Source: Competibacteraceae bacterium UBA6584
Lineage (GTDB): Bacteria > Pseudomonadota > Gammaproteobacteria > Competibacterales > Competibacteraceae
NCBI GenBank assembly: GCA_002433805.1
Contig: DJIW01000109.1
Location: 600-12,930, forward strand
Reading direction: 5' to 3'
DNA length: 12,331 nt
The notes under the pieces were generated by a model that had not been told where the DNA came from, did no database searches, and saw only the letters and a list, made by a program, of their open reading frames with translations. This document shows, piece after piece, positions 6,191 through 12,331 of this stretch; the first letter of the stretch is position 1, and each line of letters begins with the position of its first letter. A program made the translations under genes and the position numbers.

Positions 6191-8701
6191 ATGTCGATCA
6201 AAACGCTAGAAAAAAGCAAGCCAGCGTCCTGGCTGACGGAACTCCCTCCCTTAGGCATGGACGCAAAAAGCATCACCGCCGATTTCCGCCACTATTTCAG
6301 CCACACCCTGGGCCGCGACCGGCATACCACCTACGCCAACTACATGTATGAGGCGCTGGTGCTGACCCTGCGCGATCGCCTGTGGGAACGTTGGAAGAAC
6401 ACGCGCTACGCCTACGAAGCGGACGGCGGGGTGCGCCGCGCCTACTATCTGTCGATGGAATTCTTGATGGGCCGCGCTCTCAGCAACGCCATGCTCAACC
6501 TGGGCGTCACCGAGCCGGTCAGCAAGGCGCTCTACGATATGGGCCTGACCCTGGAAGAACTGGCCGACTGCGAGAACGACGCCGGTTTGGGCAACGGCGG
6601 CCTGGGCCGGCTGGCGGCCTGCTTCATGGACAGTTGCGCCACGCTCCGGCTGCCGGTGGTCGGCTACGGCATCCGCTACGCTTACGGCATGTTCCGCCAG
6701 CGGATCGAAAACGGCTATCAAGTCGAGGAGCCGGATCACTGGTTGCGCAGCGGCAACTTGTGGGAGTTGGAGCGGGCCGAATACACCCAGCGCATCAAGT
6801 TCGGCGGCCGCACCGAAGGCTACATGAAGGCCGACGGCGAGATGGGCTGGCGTTGGCTCGACACCCACGACGTGCTGGCGGTCCCCTACGACGTGCCGAT
6901 TCCCGGCTATCAAAACGGCACGGTGAACACCCTGCGGCTGTGGTCGGCGGCCGCCACCGACGAATTCGATTTCGAGGATTTCAATTCCGGCAGCTACACC
7001 GACGCGGTCGGCGCCAAGAACATGGCGGAAAACATCACCATGGTGCTCTACCCCAACGACTCCACCGAAAGCGGCAAGGAGTTGCGGTTGCGCCAGCAGT
7101 ACTTCCTGGCCTCGGCCAGCCTCCAGGACGTGATCCGGCAATGGGTGCGGGTGCACGGCGAGGATTTCAGCGACTTCGCCGCCAAAAACTGCTTCCAGCT
7201 CAACGACACCCACCCCACCATCGGGGTCGCCGAGCTGATGCGGATTTTGTTGGACGAGCACAACCTCAAGTGGGATCAAGCCTGGGCGATCACCAGCAAG
7301 GTGATGGCTTACACCAACCATACCCTGCTGCCCGAGGCGCTGGAGCGCTGGCCGGTGCGGCTGTTCCGGCAACTGCTGCCGCGCGTCCTCGATATCATCT
7401 ACGAAATCAACGCCCGGTTCCTGGCCGAAGTGGCGCGCCGCTGGCCCGGCGACAGCGAACGCCAGCGCCGCATGTCGCTGATCGAGGAAGGTTACGAACA
7501 GCAGGTGCGGATGGCCTATCTGGCCATCGTCGGCAGCATTTCGGTGAACGGGGTGGCCGCGCTGCACTCCGATTTGCTCAAGCAGGGACTGTTCCTCGAT
7601 TTCTACGAACTGTGGCCGGAGAAATTCAACAACAAGACCAACGGCGTCACCCAACGCCGCTGGTTGGCCAGCTGCAACCCCGGCCTGAACAAGCTGATCA
7701 CCGACACCATTGGGTCGGGCTGGGTCACTCAACTGGACGAGCTGCGCAAGCTGATCCCCCACGCCGACAACGCCGGTTTCCGCGCCAAATGGCGGGAGAT
7801 CAAGCACGACAACAAGGTGCGGCTGGCGACCATGGTCGAAGCGGACTGCGGCGTCACCTTCAACACCAATGCGCTGTTCGACGTCCAAGTCAAGCGCATT
7901 CACGAGTACAAACGCCAACTGCTCAACATCTTGCACGTCGTCCATCTCTACGACCGGATCAAGCGCGGCGACACGCAAAACTGGACGCCGCGCTGCGTGT
8001 TGATCGGCGGCAAGTCCGCGCCGGGCTACTACATGGCCAAGCAGATCATCAAGCTGACCTGCAACATCGCCAAGGTCATCAACGAGGACCCGGAAATCGG
8101 CGATAAGCTCAAGATGGCGTTTCTACCCAACTACCGGGTTTCGGCGATGGAAATCGTCGCCCCCGGCACCGACCTGTCCGAGCAGATTTCGACCGCCGGC
8201 AAGGAAGCGTCCGGCACCGGCAACATGAAGTTCATGATGAACGGCGCGGTCACCATCGGCACCCTGGACGGCGCGAACATCGAAATCCGCGAGGAATGCG
8301 GCGATGAGAATTTCTTCCTGTTCGGCCTGACCGCCCAGGAAGTCGAACAGCGCCGGGCGCATTACGATCCGTGGGCCATCATCCACGGCGACGCGGACAT
8401 CAGCCGGGTGATGCACCTGCTGGAAAGCGCGCATTTCAATCAGTTCGAGCAAGGCATTTTCGATCCGATCCTGCACTCGCTGACCAGCCCGCACGATCCG
8501 TGGTTGACCATGGCCGACTTCCGCGCTTTTATCGACGCTCAGGAACGCGCCGCCAAGGCTTATCAAGATCAAGAACGGTGGAGCCGGATGAGCATCATCA
8601 ATACCGCCACCAGCGGCAAGTTCTCCACCGACCGCACCATGCTGGAGTACAACGCTGAAATCTGGAAGCTCAAGCAGCTCCCCGAAATGCCGTTGACCTA
8701 A
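6191..8701 (+). CDS. glgP: Glycogen/starch/alpha-glucan phosphorylase
   Basis: Phosphorolyses alpha-1,4-glucans from the non-reducing end, releasing glucose-1-phosphate in the cytosol. The 836 residues match family GT35 (about 800-845). Visible landmarks are YLSMEFLMGR (86-95), the glycine loop ENDAGLGNGGLGRLAACFMDS near 128-148, RIHEYKRQLLN in the C-terminal domain and the PLP site EASGTGNMKF. Lys680 in that site should form the Schiff base with pyridoxal phosphate, and GTLDGANIEI follows it. The start at 6191 lies at the normal distance from the first conserved segment (HYFSHTLGRDRHTT), although no strong Shine-Dalgarno is visible. No glgA, glgB, glgC, glgX or malQ is adjacent, so it is a stand-alone gene here. 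In the N-terminus I cannot identify the regulatory phosphorylation site of animal enzymes. Maltodextrin phosphorylase (MalP) is the alternative name. Glycogen is favoured only by family similarity. Confidence 0.95.
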   Translation: MSIKTLEKSKPASWLTELPPLGMDAKSITADFRHYFSHTLGRDRHTTYANYMYEALVLTLRDRLWERWKNTRYAYEADGGVRRAYYLSMEFLMGRALSNAMLNLGVTEPVSKALYDMGLTLEELADCENDAGLGNGGLGRLAACFMDSCATLRLPVVGYGIRYAYGMFRQRIENGYQVEEPDHWLRSGNLWELERAEYTQRIKFGGRTEGYMKADGEMGWRWLDTHDVLAVPYDVPIPGYQNGTVNTLRLWSAAATDEFDFEDFNSGSYTDAVGAKNMAENITMVLYPNDSTESGKELRLRQQYFLASASLQDVIRQWVRVHGEDFSDFAAKNCFQLNDTHPTIGVAELMRILLDEHNLKWDQAWAITSKVMAYTNHTLLPEALERWPVRLFRQLLPRVLDIIYEINARFLAEVARRWPGDSERQRRMSLIEEGYEQQVRMAYLAIVGSISVNGVAALHSDLLKQGLFLDFYELWPEKFNNKTNGVTQRRWLASCNPGLNKLITDTIGSGWVTQLDELRKLIPHADNAGFRAKWREIKHDNKVRLATMVEADCGVTFNTNALFDVQVKRIHEYKRQLLNILHVVHLYDRIKRGDTQNWTPRCVLIGGKSAPGYYMAKQIIKLTCNIAKVINEDPEIGDKLKMAFLPNYRVSAMEIVAPGTDLSEQISTAGKEASGTGNMKFMMNGAVTIGTLDGANIEIREECGDENFFLFGLTAQEVEQRRAHYDPWAIIHGDADISRVMHLLESAHFNQFEQGIFDPILHSLTSPHDPWLTMADFRAFIDAQERAAKAYQDQERWSRMSIINTATSGKFSTDRTMLEYNAEIWKLKQLPEMPLT

Positions 8702-8718
8702 AGCTCCTCCTTCAAGCT

Positions 8719-8760
8719 GCTTCTGAACGATGCTTCCATTCCGGAAGCTCGTTCAGGAGC
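8719..8760. terminator. Long hairpin after glgP, possible terminator or mRNA-stabilising stem
   Basis: Eighteen base pairs (8719-8730 plus 8732-8737 against 8743-8760) with one bulged T at 8731, one G-U pair and a 5-base loop begin 18 bases after the glgP stop codon. The position suits a terminator, but neither side carries a T-run; only a short GGTTTC follows. It may stop transcription imperfectly or protect the mRNA 3' end. Confidence 0.5.
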
Positions 8761-9002
8761 GAGGTTTCAAACAGCCGTCGCGCCTGTTAAGGTTCTGTCG
8801 GCGTCCTTCGCCTTCCCGGCGACAGCCAAAACTCAAACCCTCCGCCCTTCATGGATTTTCCGCTCCGGCGGGTAATGCCACCGACGGCTTGTAACAGCAC
8901 ACTGCTATCAAAGCCCGCGTCTTGCCCAGCCTGACGCCTTGTCTCGCCTGGCTTCATTCCGGCCGTCGGAACGACTTATCATCGCGGTCATCACCATTGT
9001 TT

Positions 9003-9008
9003 CGGGGA
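9003..9008 (+). promoter_or_regulatory. Ribosome-binding site deciding the gor start
   Basis: CGGGGA is followed by two in-frame ATG codons, at 9010 and 9016. Only the second leaves a workable spacing (7 bases rather than 1), so 9016 is the preferred start. It also matches the usual N-terminus of the enzyme. Confidence 0.6.
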
Positions 9009-9015
9009 AATGATT

Positions 9016-10365
9016 ATGAGCAAGCACTACGACCTCATTGCCATCGGCGGTGGCAGCGGCGGTTTGTCCGTGGTCGAACGCGCCGCCCGTTACGGCGCGC
9101 GCTGCGCCCTGATCGAGAGCGGCCGTCTCGGCGGAACCTGCGTCAACGTCGGATGCGTGCCCAAAAAAGTGATGTGGTACGCCGCCCATCTCGCGCACGC
9201 GCTCGACGATGCGCCCGGCTACGGTTTCCGACTCGATTATTTCGACTTCGATTGGCGCAAGCTGCAACACGCCCGCGACGGCTTCGTGCGCGGCATCAAT
9301 GACTGGTACCAGGGCTATCTCAAGGACGCGGGCGTGGACTTAATTCGCGGTTTCGCCCGCTTCGTGGACGACCGAACCTTGGATGTCGCCGGCGAGCGTT
9401 TCAGCGCCGGACAGATCGCCATCGCCACCGGCGGCCGCCCTCGGATTCCCGAGATTCCCGGCGCGGGCTTCGGGATCACCTCGGATGGGTTTTTCGAGCT
9501 GGACGCCTGTCCGCCGCGCACCGCCATCGCCGGCGGCGGTTACATCGCGGTCGAATTGGCCGGCGTGCTGCACACTTTAGGTTCGGAAGTGACGCTGTTG
9601 GTGCGCAAGGATCAGGTGCTGGGCGGTTTCGACGCCGCGATCCGCGAGCAGCTCATGGAAAGATTGCGCGCTGACGGCATCAACGTGTTGACCCAAACTC
9701 AAATCCGCGCGGTGGCGAGGTTGGCCAACGGATCTCTCAAGCTGCATTGCGACGGTCAAACCGAGCTGGTGAACGTCGACCAAGTGCTCTGGGCCATCGG
9801 CCGTCTCCCCAACACCGACCAGCTCGATCTGGCGGCGGCGAAGGTTGCGGTCAATCCGGACGGAACCATTCCGACCGACGCCTACCAAACCACCAATGTC
9901 GCGCATATCCACGCGCTGGGCGATATCACCGAGCGCTTCCACCTGACGCCGGTCGCCATCGCCGCCGGCCGCCGGCTGGCCGACCGGCTGTTCGGCCAGC
10001 AACCGGAGCGCCATCTGCCTTATGAAAACATTCCCAGCGTGGTGTTCAGCCACCCCCCGATCGGCGCCATCGGCTTGACCGAGGAAGAGGCCAGAGCGCG
10101 GCACGGAGACGCGGTGCGGGTTTATCAAACCCGTTTCCGGCCGATGTACCACGCCTTCACGGCCCGTCCGACCGAGACGCTGATGAAATTGGTTTGCGTG
10201 GGACCGGAGGAAAAAATCATCGGCTGCCACTTGATCGGCGAAGGTGTGGACGAAATGTTGCAGGGCTTCGCCGTGGCCATCCGCATGGGGGCCACCAAAC
10301 GCGATTTCGACGACACCGTGGCCCTTCATCCCACCAGCGCCGAGGAATTGGTGACGATGCGTTGA
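9016..10365 (+). CDS. gor: Glutathione-disulfide reductase (NADPH/FAD)
   Basis: A dimeric flavoprotein that reduces glutathione disulfide with NAD(P)H and maintains the cytosolic thiol pool. The 449 residues are almost the same length as E. coli Gor. Seen are the FAD loop GGGSGG (11-16), the redox pair in GTCVNVGCVPKK (Cys42/Cys47, the E. coli numbers), the second dinucleotide loop GGGYIAVELAG (173-183), the FAD motif HALGDIT (299-305) and the C-terminal catalytic His438 in LHPTSAEE. The residues that bind the NADPH 2'-phosphate are partly changed: Arg197 and Lys198 remain, but the E. coli His200 and Arg204 positions are Asp199 and Gly203. The start at 9016 follows the ribosome-binding site. 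The carbonic anhydrase-like gene begins 69 bases later and may be co-transcribed. The C-terminal motifs favour Gor over mercuric or dihydrolipoamide reductases. Confidence 0.94.
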   Translation: MSKHYDLIAIGGGSGGLSVVERAARYGARCALIESGRLGGTCVNVGCVPKKVMWYAAHLAHALDDAPGYGFRLDYFDFDWRKLQHARDGFVRGINDWYQGYLKDAGVDLIRGFARFVDDRTLDVAGERFSAGQIAIATGGRPRIPEIPGAGFGITSDGFFELDACPPRTAIAGGGYIAVELAGVLHTLGSEVTLLVRKDQVLGGFDAAIREQLMERLRADGINVLTQTQIRAVARLANGSLKLHCDGQTELVNVDQVLWAIGRLPNTDQLDLAAAKVAVNPDGTIPTDAYQTTNVAHIHALGDITERFHLTPVAIAAGRRLADRLFGQQPERHLPYENIPSVVFSHPPIGAIGLTEEEARARHGDAVRVYQTRFRPMYHAFTARPTETLMKLVCVGPEEKIIGCHLIGEGVDEMLQGFAVAIRMGATKRDFDDTVALHPTSAEELVTMR

Positions 10366-10434
10366 AACAGCGCCGCTCGCGCCACCGCGCCCGATCGCTT
10401 GGGCCCTTTTGCTGGTAACACCGACCGAGGATTT

Positions 10435-10977
10435 ATGCCGATCCGCCCGTTTGAAAATCATACGCCGCGCATCCATCCCACCGCCTTCGTCGACGACACC
10501 GCCGCTATCATCGGCGATGTCGAAATCGGCGAGGACAGCTCGATCTGGCCGCTGTGCGTGGTGCGGGGCGACGTTCACCGCATCCGCATCGGCGCGCGCA
10601 CCAGCATTCAGGATGGTTCCATCATCCACGTCACCCACGACAGCCGATTCTGTCCGGGCGGACACGCGACGCTGATCGGCAATGAGGTCACGGTCGGCCA
10701 CAAAGCCATCCTGCATGCGTGCACCGTCGAGGATGATTGTTTGATCGGTATGGGCGCGATCGTGATGGATCAAGCCGTGGTGCAATCCTGGGTGACGCTC
10801 GGCGCGGGCAGCGTGGTCCCGCCCGGCAAGGTGCTGGAAAGCGGTTATCTTTACGTCGGCAGTCCGGCCCGGCGCATCCGACCGCTGAGCGAGCGCGAGC
10901 GGGAATTTCTCGCCTACTCGTCGCAAAATTACCAACGGCTGAAAGAACGGCATCGCCTGACGCCGGCCTTATCCTAG
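10435..10977 (+). CDS. Gamma-class carbonic anhydrase-like protein (YrdA/Cam family hexapeptide protein)
   Basis: A 180-residue left-handed beta-helix protein. Relatives are zinc or iron trimers, some of which hydrate CO2, while many, including E. coli YrdA, have an uncertain role. Imperfect hexapeptide repeats run from about residue 12 to 145 (for example VEIGEDSSIW, HRIRIGARTSIQDGS and TLIGNEVTVGH), followed by a C-terminal helix after 150. The metal ligands are in place: His65, His89 and His94, matching His81/117/122 of Methanosarcina Cam. The conserved Arg44, Asp46 and Gln59 are also present. The acidic loop carrying the proton-shuttle Glu of Cam is absent, as in other short family members, so activity is uncertain. 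The frame is open back to 10399, but GAGGA at 10427-10431 points to ATG 10435. It follows gor by 69 bases on the same strand. Confidence 0.9.
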   Translation: MPIRPFENHTPRIHPTAFVDDTAAIIGDVEIGEDSSIWPLCVVRGDVHRIRIGARTSIQDGSIIHVTHDSRFCPGGHATLIGNEVTVGHKAILHACTVEDDCLIGMGAIVMDQAVVQSWVTLGAGSVVPPGKVLESGYLYVGSPARRIRPLSEREREFLAYSSQNYQRLKERHRLTPALS

Positions 10978-10979
10978 GC

Positions 10980-11420
10980 GATCGGCTGCTCGCCAATATT
11001 TTCGGCAGCCTCTACCCAACTTGGTGCATGTCCCGTTATCGGGGCAAATGGCGGTTAGCCATCCTGTAAGGACCGCGCGCGCTGTTGACCAGTTGGTACA
11101 TACTGATGCCGAAGACGGAACTGGTTTATTATGTGTTTGCGGCTGGTTTGGGTTTCACTTGGCTGGCCACGGTCCCACCGACCGCCGCCACCGTCGGCAA
11201 ACTGTTCGGCGCTCGCTCTCTGGCGACTCTGTTTGACTTGACGCTGCTGTCCCCTCAAACCGGCGGTTTTCTGGGCGCTTATCCGGGCGGGCTGGCCATC
11301 ACTCACTTCGGAGACTTCAGTTGGATGGGGTATGCGGATATGACGCTGGCCGCATTGGCGGCCGCGGTGAACTTAGCCCTCAGGGAAGCGCCGGTGCTCG
11401 TGCCCTTAACTTCCACATAA
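10980..11420 (+). pseudogene. Remnant of a major facilitator superfamily transporter, C-terminal part only, with an internal stop
   Basis: One frame reads LLANIFGSLYPTWCMSRYRGKWRLAIL, then a TAA at 11067-11069, then GPRALLTSWYILMPKTELVYY onward without a shift to the stop at 11418-11420. The sequence has the hydrophobic-helix and basic-loop pattern of the last third of an MFS permease: a loop with RYRGK, a TM-like stretch ending in LPK-type residues, VFAAGLGFTWLATVPPTAATVGKLFG, and a final helix pair ending in LREAP. The amino-terminal 250 or so residues are missing; the carbonic anhydrase gene stop lies directly upstream. The part after the internal stop could in principle start at an alternative codon near 11085, but I see no clear ribosome-binding site and a 111-residue half-domain is unlikely to transport. 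Base composition is like the surrounding chromosome. I call it a decayed gene. Confidence 0.8.
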
Positions 11421-11468
11421 GCGCGTTTTTCCCCAACTCGATTCACTACTGACTATCGGGTTTGTTCG

Positions 11469-11481
11469 GACGCGCCGCGTC
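11469..11481. promoter_or_regulatory. Palindrome GACGCG-C-CGCGTC, possible operator upstream of the hemerythrin gene
   Basis: A perfect palindrome with 6-base arms around one central base lies 38 bases upstream of the hemerythrin start. It is GC-rich, directly next to an AT-rich stretch (11486-11500) ending in TATAAC, which could be a -10 box, although no -35 at the right distance is visible. GC-rich short palindromes can occur by chance here. Confidence 0.3.
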
Positions 11482-11518
11482 ACGCAATTAATTTTATAAC
11501 GCTTTGGAAATCATCATC

Positions 11519-12067
11519 ATGTCTCAACCTATAAATCCTCCCGAGCAACTCTCAACGAGAATGGATCAATTAAACTCCAGGAGAAAAATCGATAATTCCC
11601 GCGAATTCCTAGCGTGGTCCGAAGAACTTAGCGTCGGCATTCAAGAAATCGACGAGCAACACAAGATATTAGCTGGACTGACGAACTGTCTTTTTAACGA
11701 AGCGATCCTGAATAAAGCGGACCCCGCCATTGTCGAAAGCATCCTCAATGAATTGATGCAATACACCCAGATCCATTTCTCGGTCGAAGAGAGTCTATTT
11801 CGGATATTCAACTATCCCGAGGCCGATTCCCACCAACAACATCATACTGAGCTCAAAAAAGAAGTTTTTGAAATAAAGGAAAAATTTTTAAATGGAGACA
11901 GTGTGGATCTGGAATTAATGCACCTGCTCAGAGAATGGCTGACCAAGCACATCATGATTGAAGACAAACAATACACGCAGTTTTTTTTAAGCAAGGGCTT
12001 AAAAGCCAATTGGCCCAAGTCGCGTTCGTGGATCGGTAAAATCTGGGATTCGATGCACCTCCAATAA
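11519..12067 (+). CDS. Bacteriohemerythrin (non-heme diiron O2-binding protein)
   Basis: Hemerythrins bind O2 reversibly at a diiron centre in a four-helix bundle; bacterial single-domain forms store or deliver O2 or sense oxygen and iron. The 182 residues contain all expected ligands: His48 (DEQHK), the HxxxE pair His86/Glu90, the HxxxH pair His105/His109 and the HxxxxD pair His144/Asp149. About 27 residues precede the WSEELSVGIQEID opening, and a basic, Trp-rich tail of about 25 residues follows the last helix. There are no membrane or signalling domains. I chose ATG 11519, 9 bases after GGAA (11506-11509); a TTG at 11504 is the alternative. GC content is visibly low: 79 of 180 bases (44%) over 11521-11700 by hand count, against far higher values in neighbours, which suggests horizontal acquisition. 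The oligopeptidase gene starts 30 bases downstream. Confidence 0.93.
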   Translation: MSQPINPPEQLSTRMDQLNSRRKIDNSREFLAWSEELSVGIQEIDEQHKILAGLTNCLFNEAILNKADPAIVESILNELMQYTQIHFSVEESLFRIFNYPEADSHQQHHTELKKEVFEIKEKFLNGDSVDLELMHLLREWLTKHIMIEDKQYTQFFLSKGLKANWPKSRSWIGKIWDSMHLQ

Positions 12068-12097
12068 TGCCGACAACACTAGCGGGAATTTTGTGCG

Positions 12098-12331
12098 ATG
12101 ATCAACCCCCTACTCGCGACCGCCGACCTTCCGTCCTTCGCGGCGATTCAGCCCGAACACGTCGAACCCGCAATCGAGCGGATTCTGACCGAAAACCGAG
12201 ACGCTATCGAACGCTTATTGGCGGCCCATGTCGAGCACACCTGGGCCAATCTGATCGAGCCGCTGGAAGCCCTCGAAGACCGCTTGAATAAAGCGTGGTC
12301 GCCGGTCAGTCACTTGCACGGGGTGATGGAT
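12098..12331 (+). CDS. prlC: Oligopeptidase A, N-terminal 78 residues, 3' end outside the window
   Basis: The frame from ATG 12098 stays open to the window end. It reads MINPLLATADLPSFAAIQPEHVEPAIERIL, then TWANLIEPLEALEDRLNKAWSPVSHLHGV. This is the recognisable start of gammaproteobacterial oligopeptidase A (OpdA/PrlC), an M3-family zinc metallopeptidase of about 680 residues that degrades cytosolic peptides, including cleaved signal peptides. The NPLL start, the PEHV-PA motif, TW-NL and SPVSHL all match the E. coli protein as I remember it. The zinc-binding HExxH lies beyond the window. GGGA at 12084-12087 precedes the ATG by 10 bases. GC content returns to the genome norm directly after the hemerythrin gene. 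Read-through from the hemerythrin gene is possible across the 30-base gap. Confidence 0.92.
   Translation, partial: MINPLLATADLPSFAAIQPEHVEPAIERILTENRDAIERLLAAHVEHTWANLIEPLEALEDRLNKAWSPVSHLHGVMD

Larger units (their letters stand above)
8702..9015. other. Intergenic region between glgP and gor
   Basis: About 314 bases without a supported gene. It holds the long hairpin after glgP (8719-8760), a looser inverted repeat CTGTCG-N19-CGACAG (8795-8825) and a possible TATCAT -10 element at 8977-8982 without a convincing -35. Small open frames here on both strands lack family resemblance and overlap the gor start. Confidence 0.6.

Noticed and set aside
6251..7978. A 575-residue open frame on the minus strand and a 574-residue frame (6382-8106) on the plus strand inside glgP
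   Set aside because: Both run antiparallel or out of frame to a clearly conserved phosphorylase. Their compositions (long His/Val/Gln-rich or Arg/Gly/Pro-rich runs) are typical shadows of GC-rich codon bias, with no recognisable domain.
9577..10953. A 458-residue minus-strand open frame covering most of gor and the carbonic anhydrase gene
   Set aside because: It crosses two well-supported plus-strand genes and the spacer between them, shows no domain pattern and is His/Asp/Ala-rich as expected from the reverse complement of GC-rich genes.
10737..11069. A separate 110-residue gene overlapping the end of the carbonic anhydrase gene
   Set aside because: Only its last 30 or so residues look like protein, and these continue the MFS remnant in the same frame after the TAA; the front part is a shadow of the carbonic anhydrase gene.
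1..12331. CRISPR arrays, tRNA or rRNA genes, insertion sequences, phage genes, toxin-antitoxin pairs
   Set aside because: I saw no regularly spaced direct repeats, no cloverleaf or rRNA-like sequence, and no transposase, integrase or terminal repeats on either strand.

Overview
The window looks like a chromosomal segment of a GC-rich gammaproteobacterium. The order dut-algC-argB is the arrangement known from Pseudomonas and relatives. The dUTPase fragment, glutathione reductase and oligopeptidase A are all of the gammaproteobacterial type. A glycogen-storing lineage such as the Competibacter/Contendobacter group would fit the stand-alone glycogen phosphorylase, but nothing in the sequence proves it.

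Layout, left to right. Positions 1-2594 hold the 3' half of dut, a complete algC (phosphomannomutase/phosphoglucomutase) and argB (N-acetylglutamate kinase), all on the plus strand. Next come an orphan ParA-type ATPase (2695-3459) and a Sir2-family NAD-dependent deacylase (3527-4303). The Sir2 gene runs tail to tail, with a 9-base overlap, into a minus-strand GT-B-fold glycosyltransferase-like gene (4295-5386). A 191-base AT-rich divergent intergenic region (5387-5577) is crowded with inverted repeats, including one resembling a Fur box. It separates the glycosyltransferase-like gene from a small conserved-looking gene of unknown function (5578-5895). Glycogen phosphorylase (6191-8701) follows as an apparent single-gene unit, with a long hairpin just after its stop. 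Glutathione reductase (9016-10365) and a gamma-class carbonic anhydrase-like protein (10435-10977) lie close together on the plus strand. A decayed, 5'-truncated major facilitator transporter (about 10980-11420) directly follows. An AT-richer bacteriohemerythrin gene (11519-12067) comes next, and the window ends in the first 78 codons of oligopeptidase A (prlC), which starts at 12098.

Functional links are modest. AlgC-type enzymes interconvert glucose-1-phosphate and glucose-6-phosphate, so AlgC could receive the product of GlgP. Glutathione reductase, the possible Fur site and hemerythrin hint at redox, iron and oxygen handling. Most of the window is housekeeping. I did not find convincing evidence of a new multi-gene system. 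The places most worth a second look are the palindrome-rich divergent region and its two poorly characterised genes, the orphan ParA, the altered NADPH-site residues of glutathione reductase, and the MFS remnant beside the low-GC hemerythrin gene.
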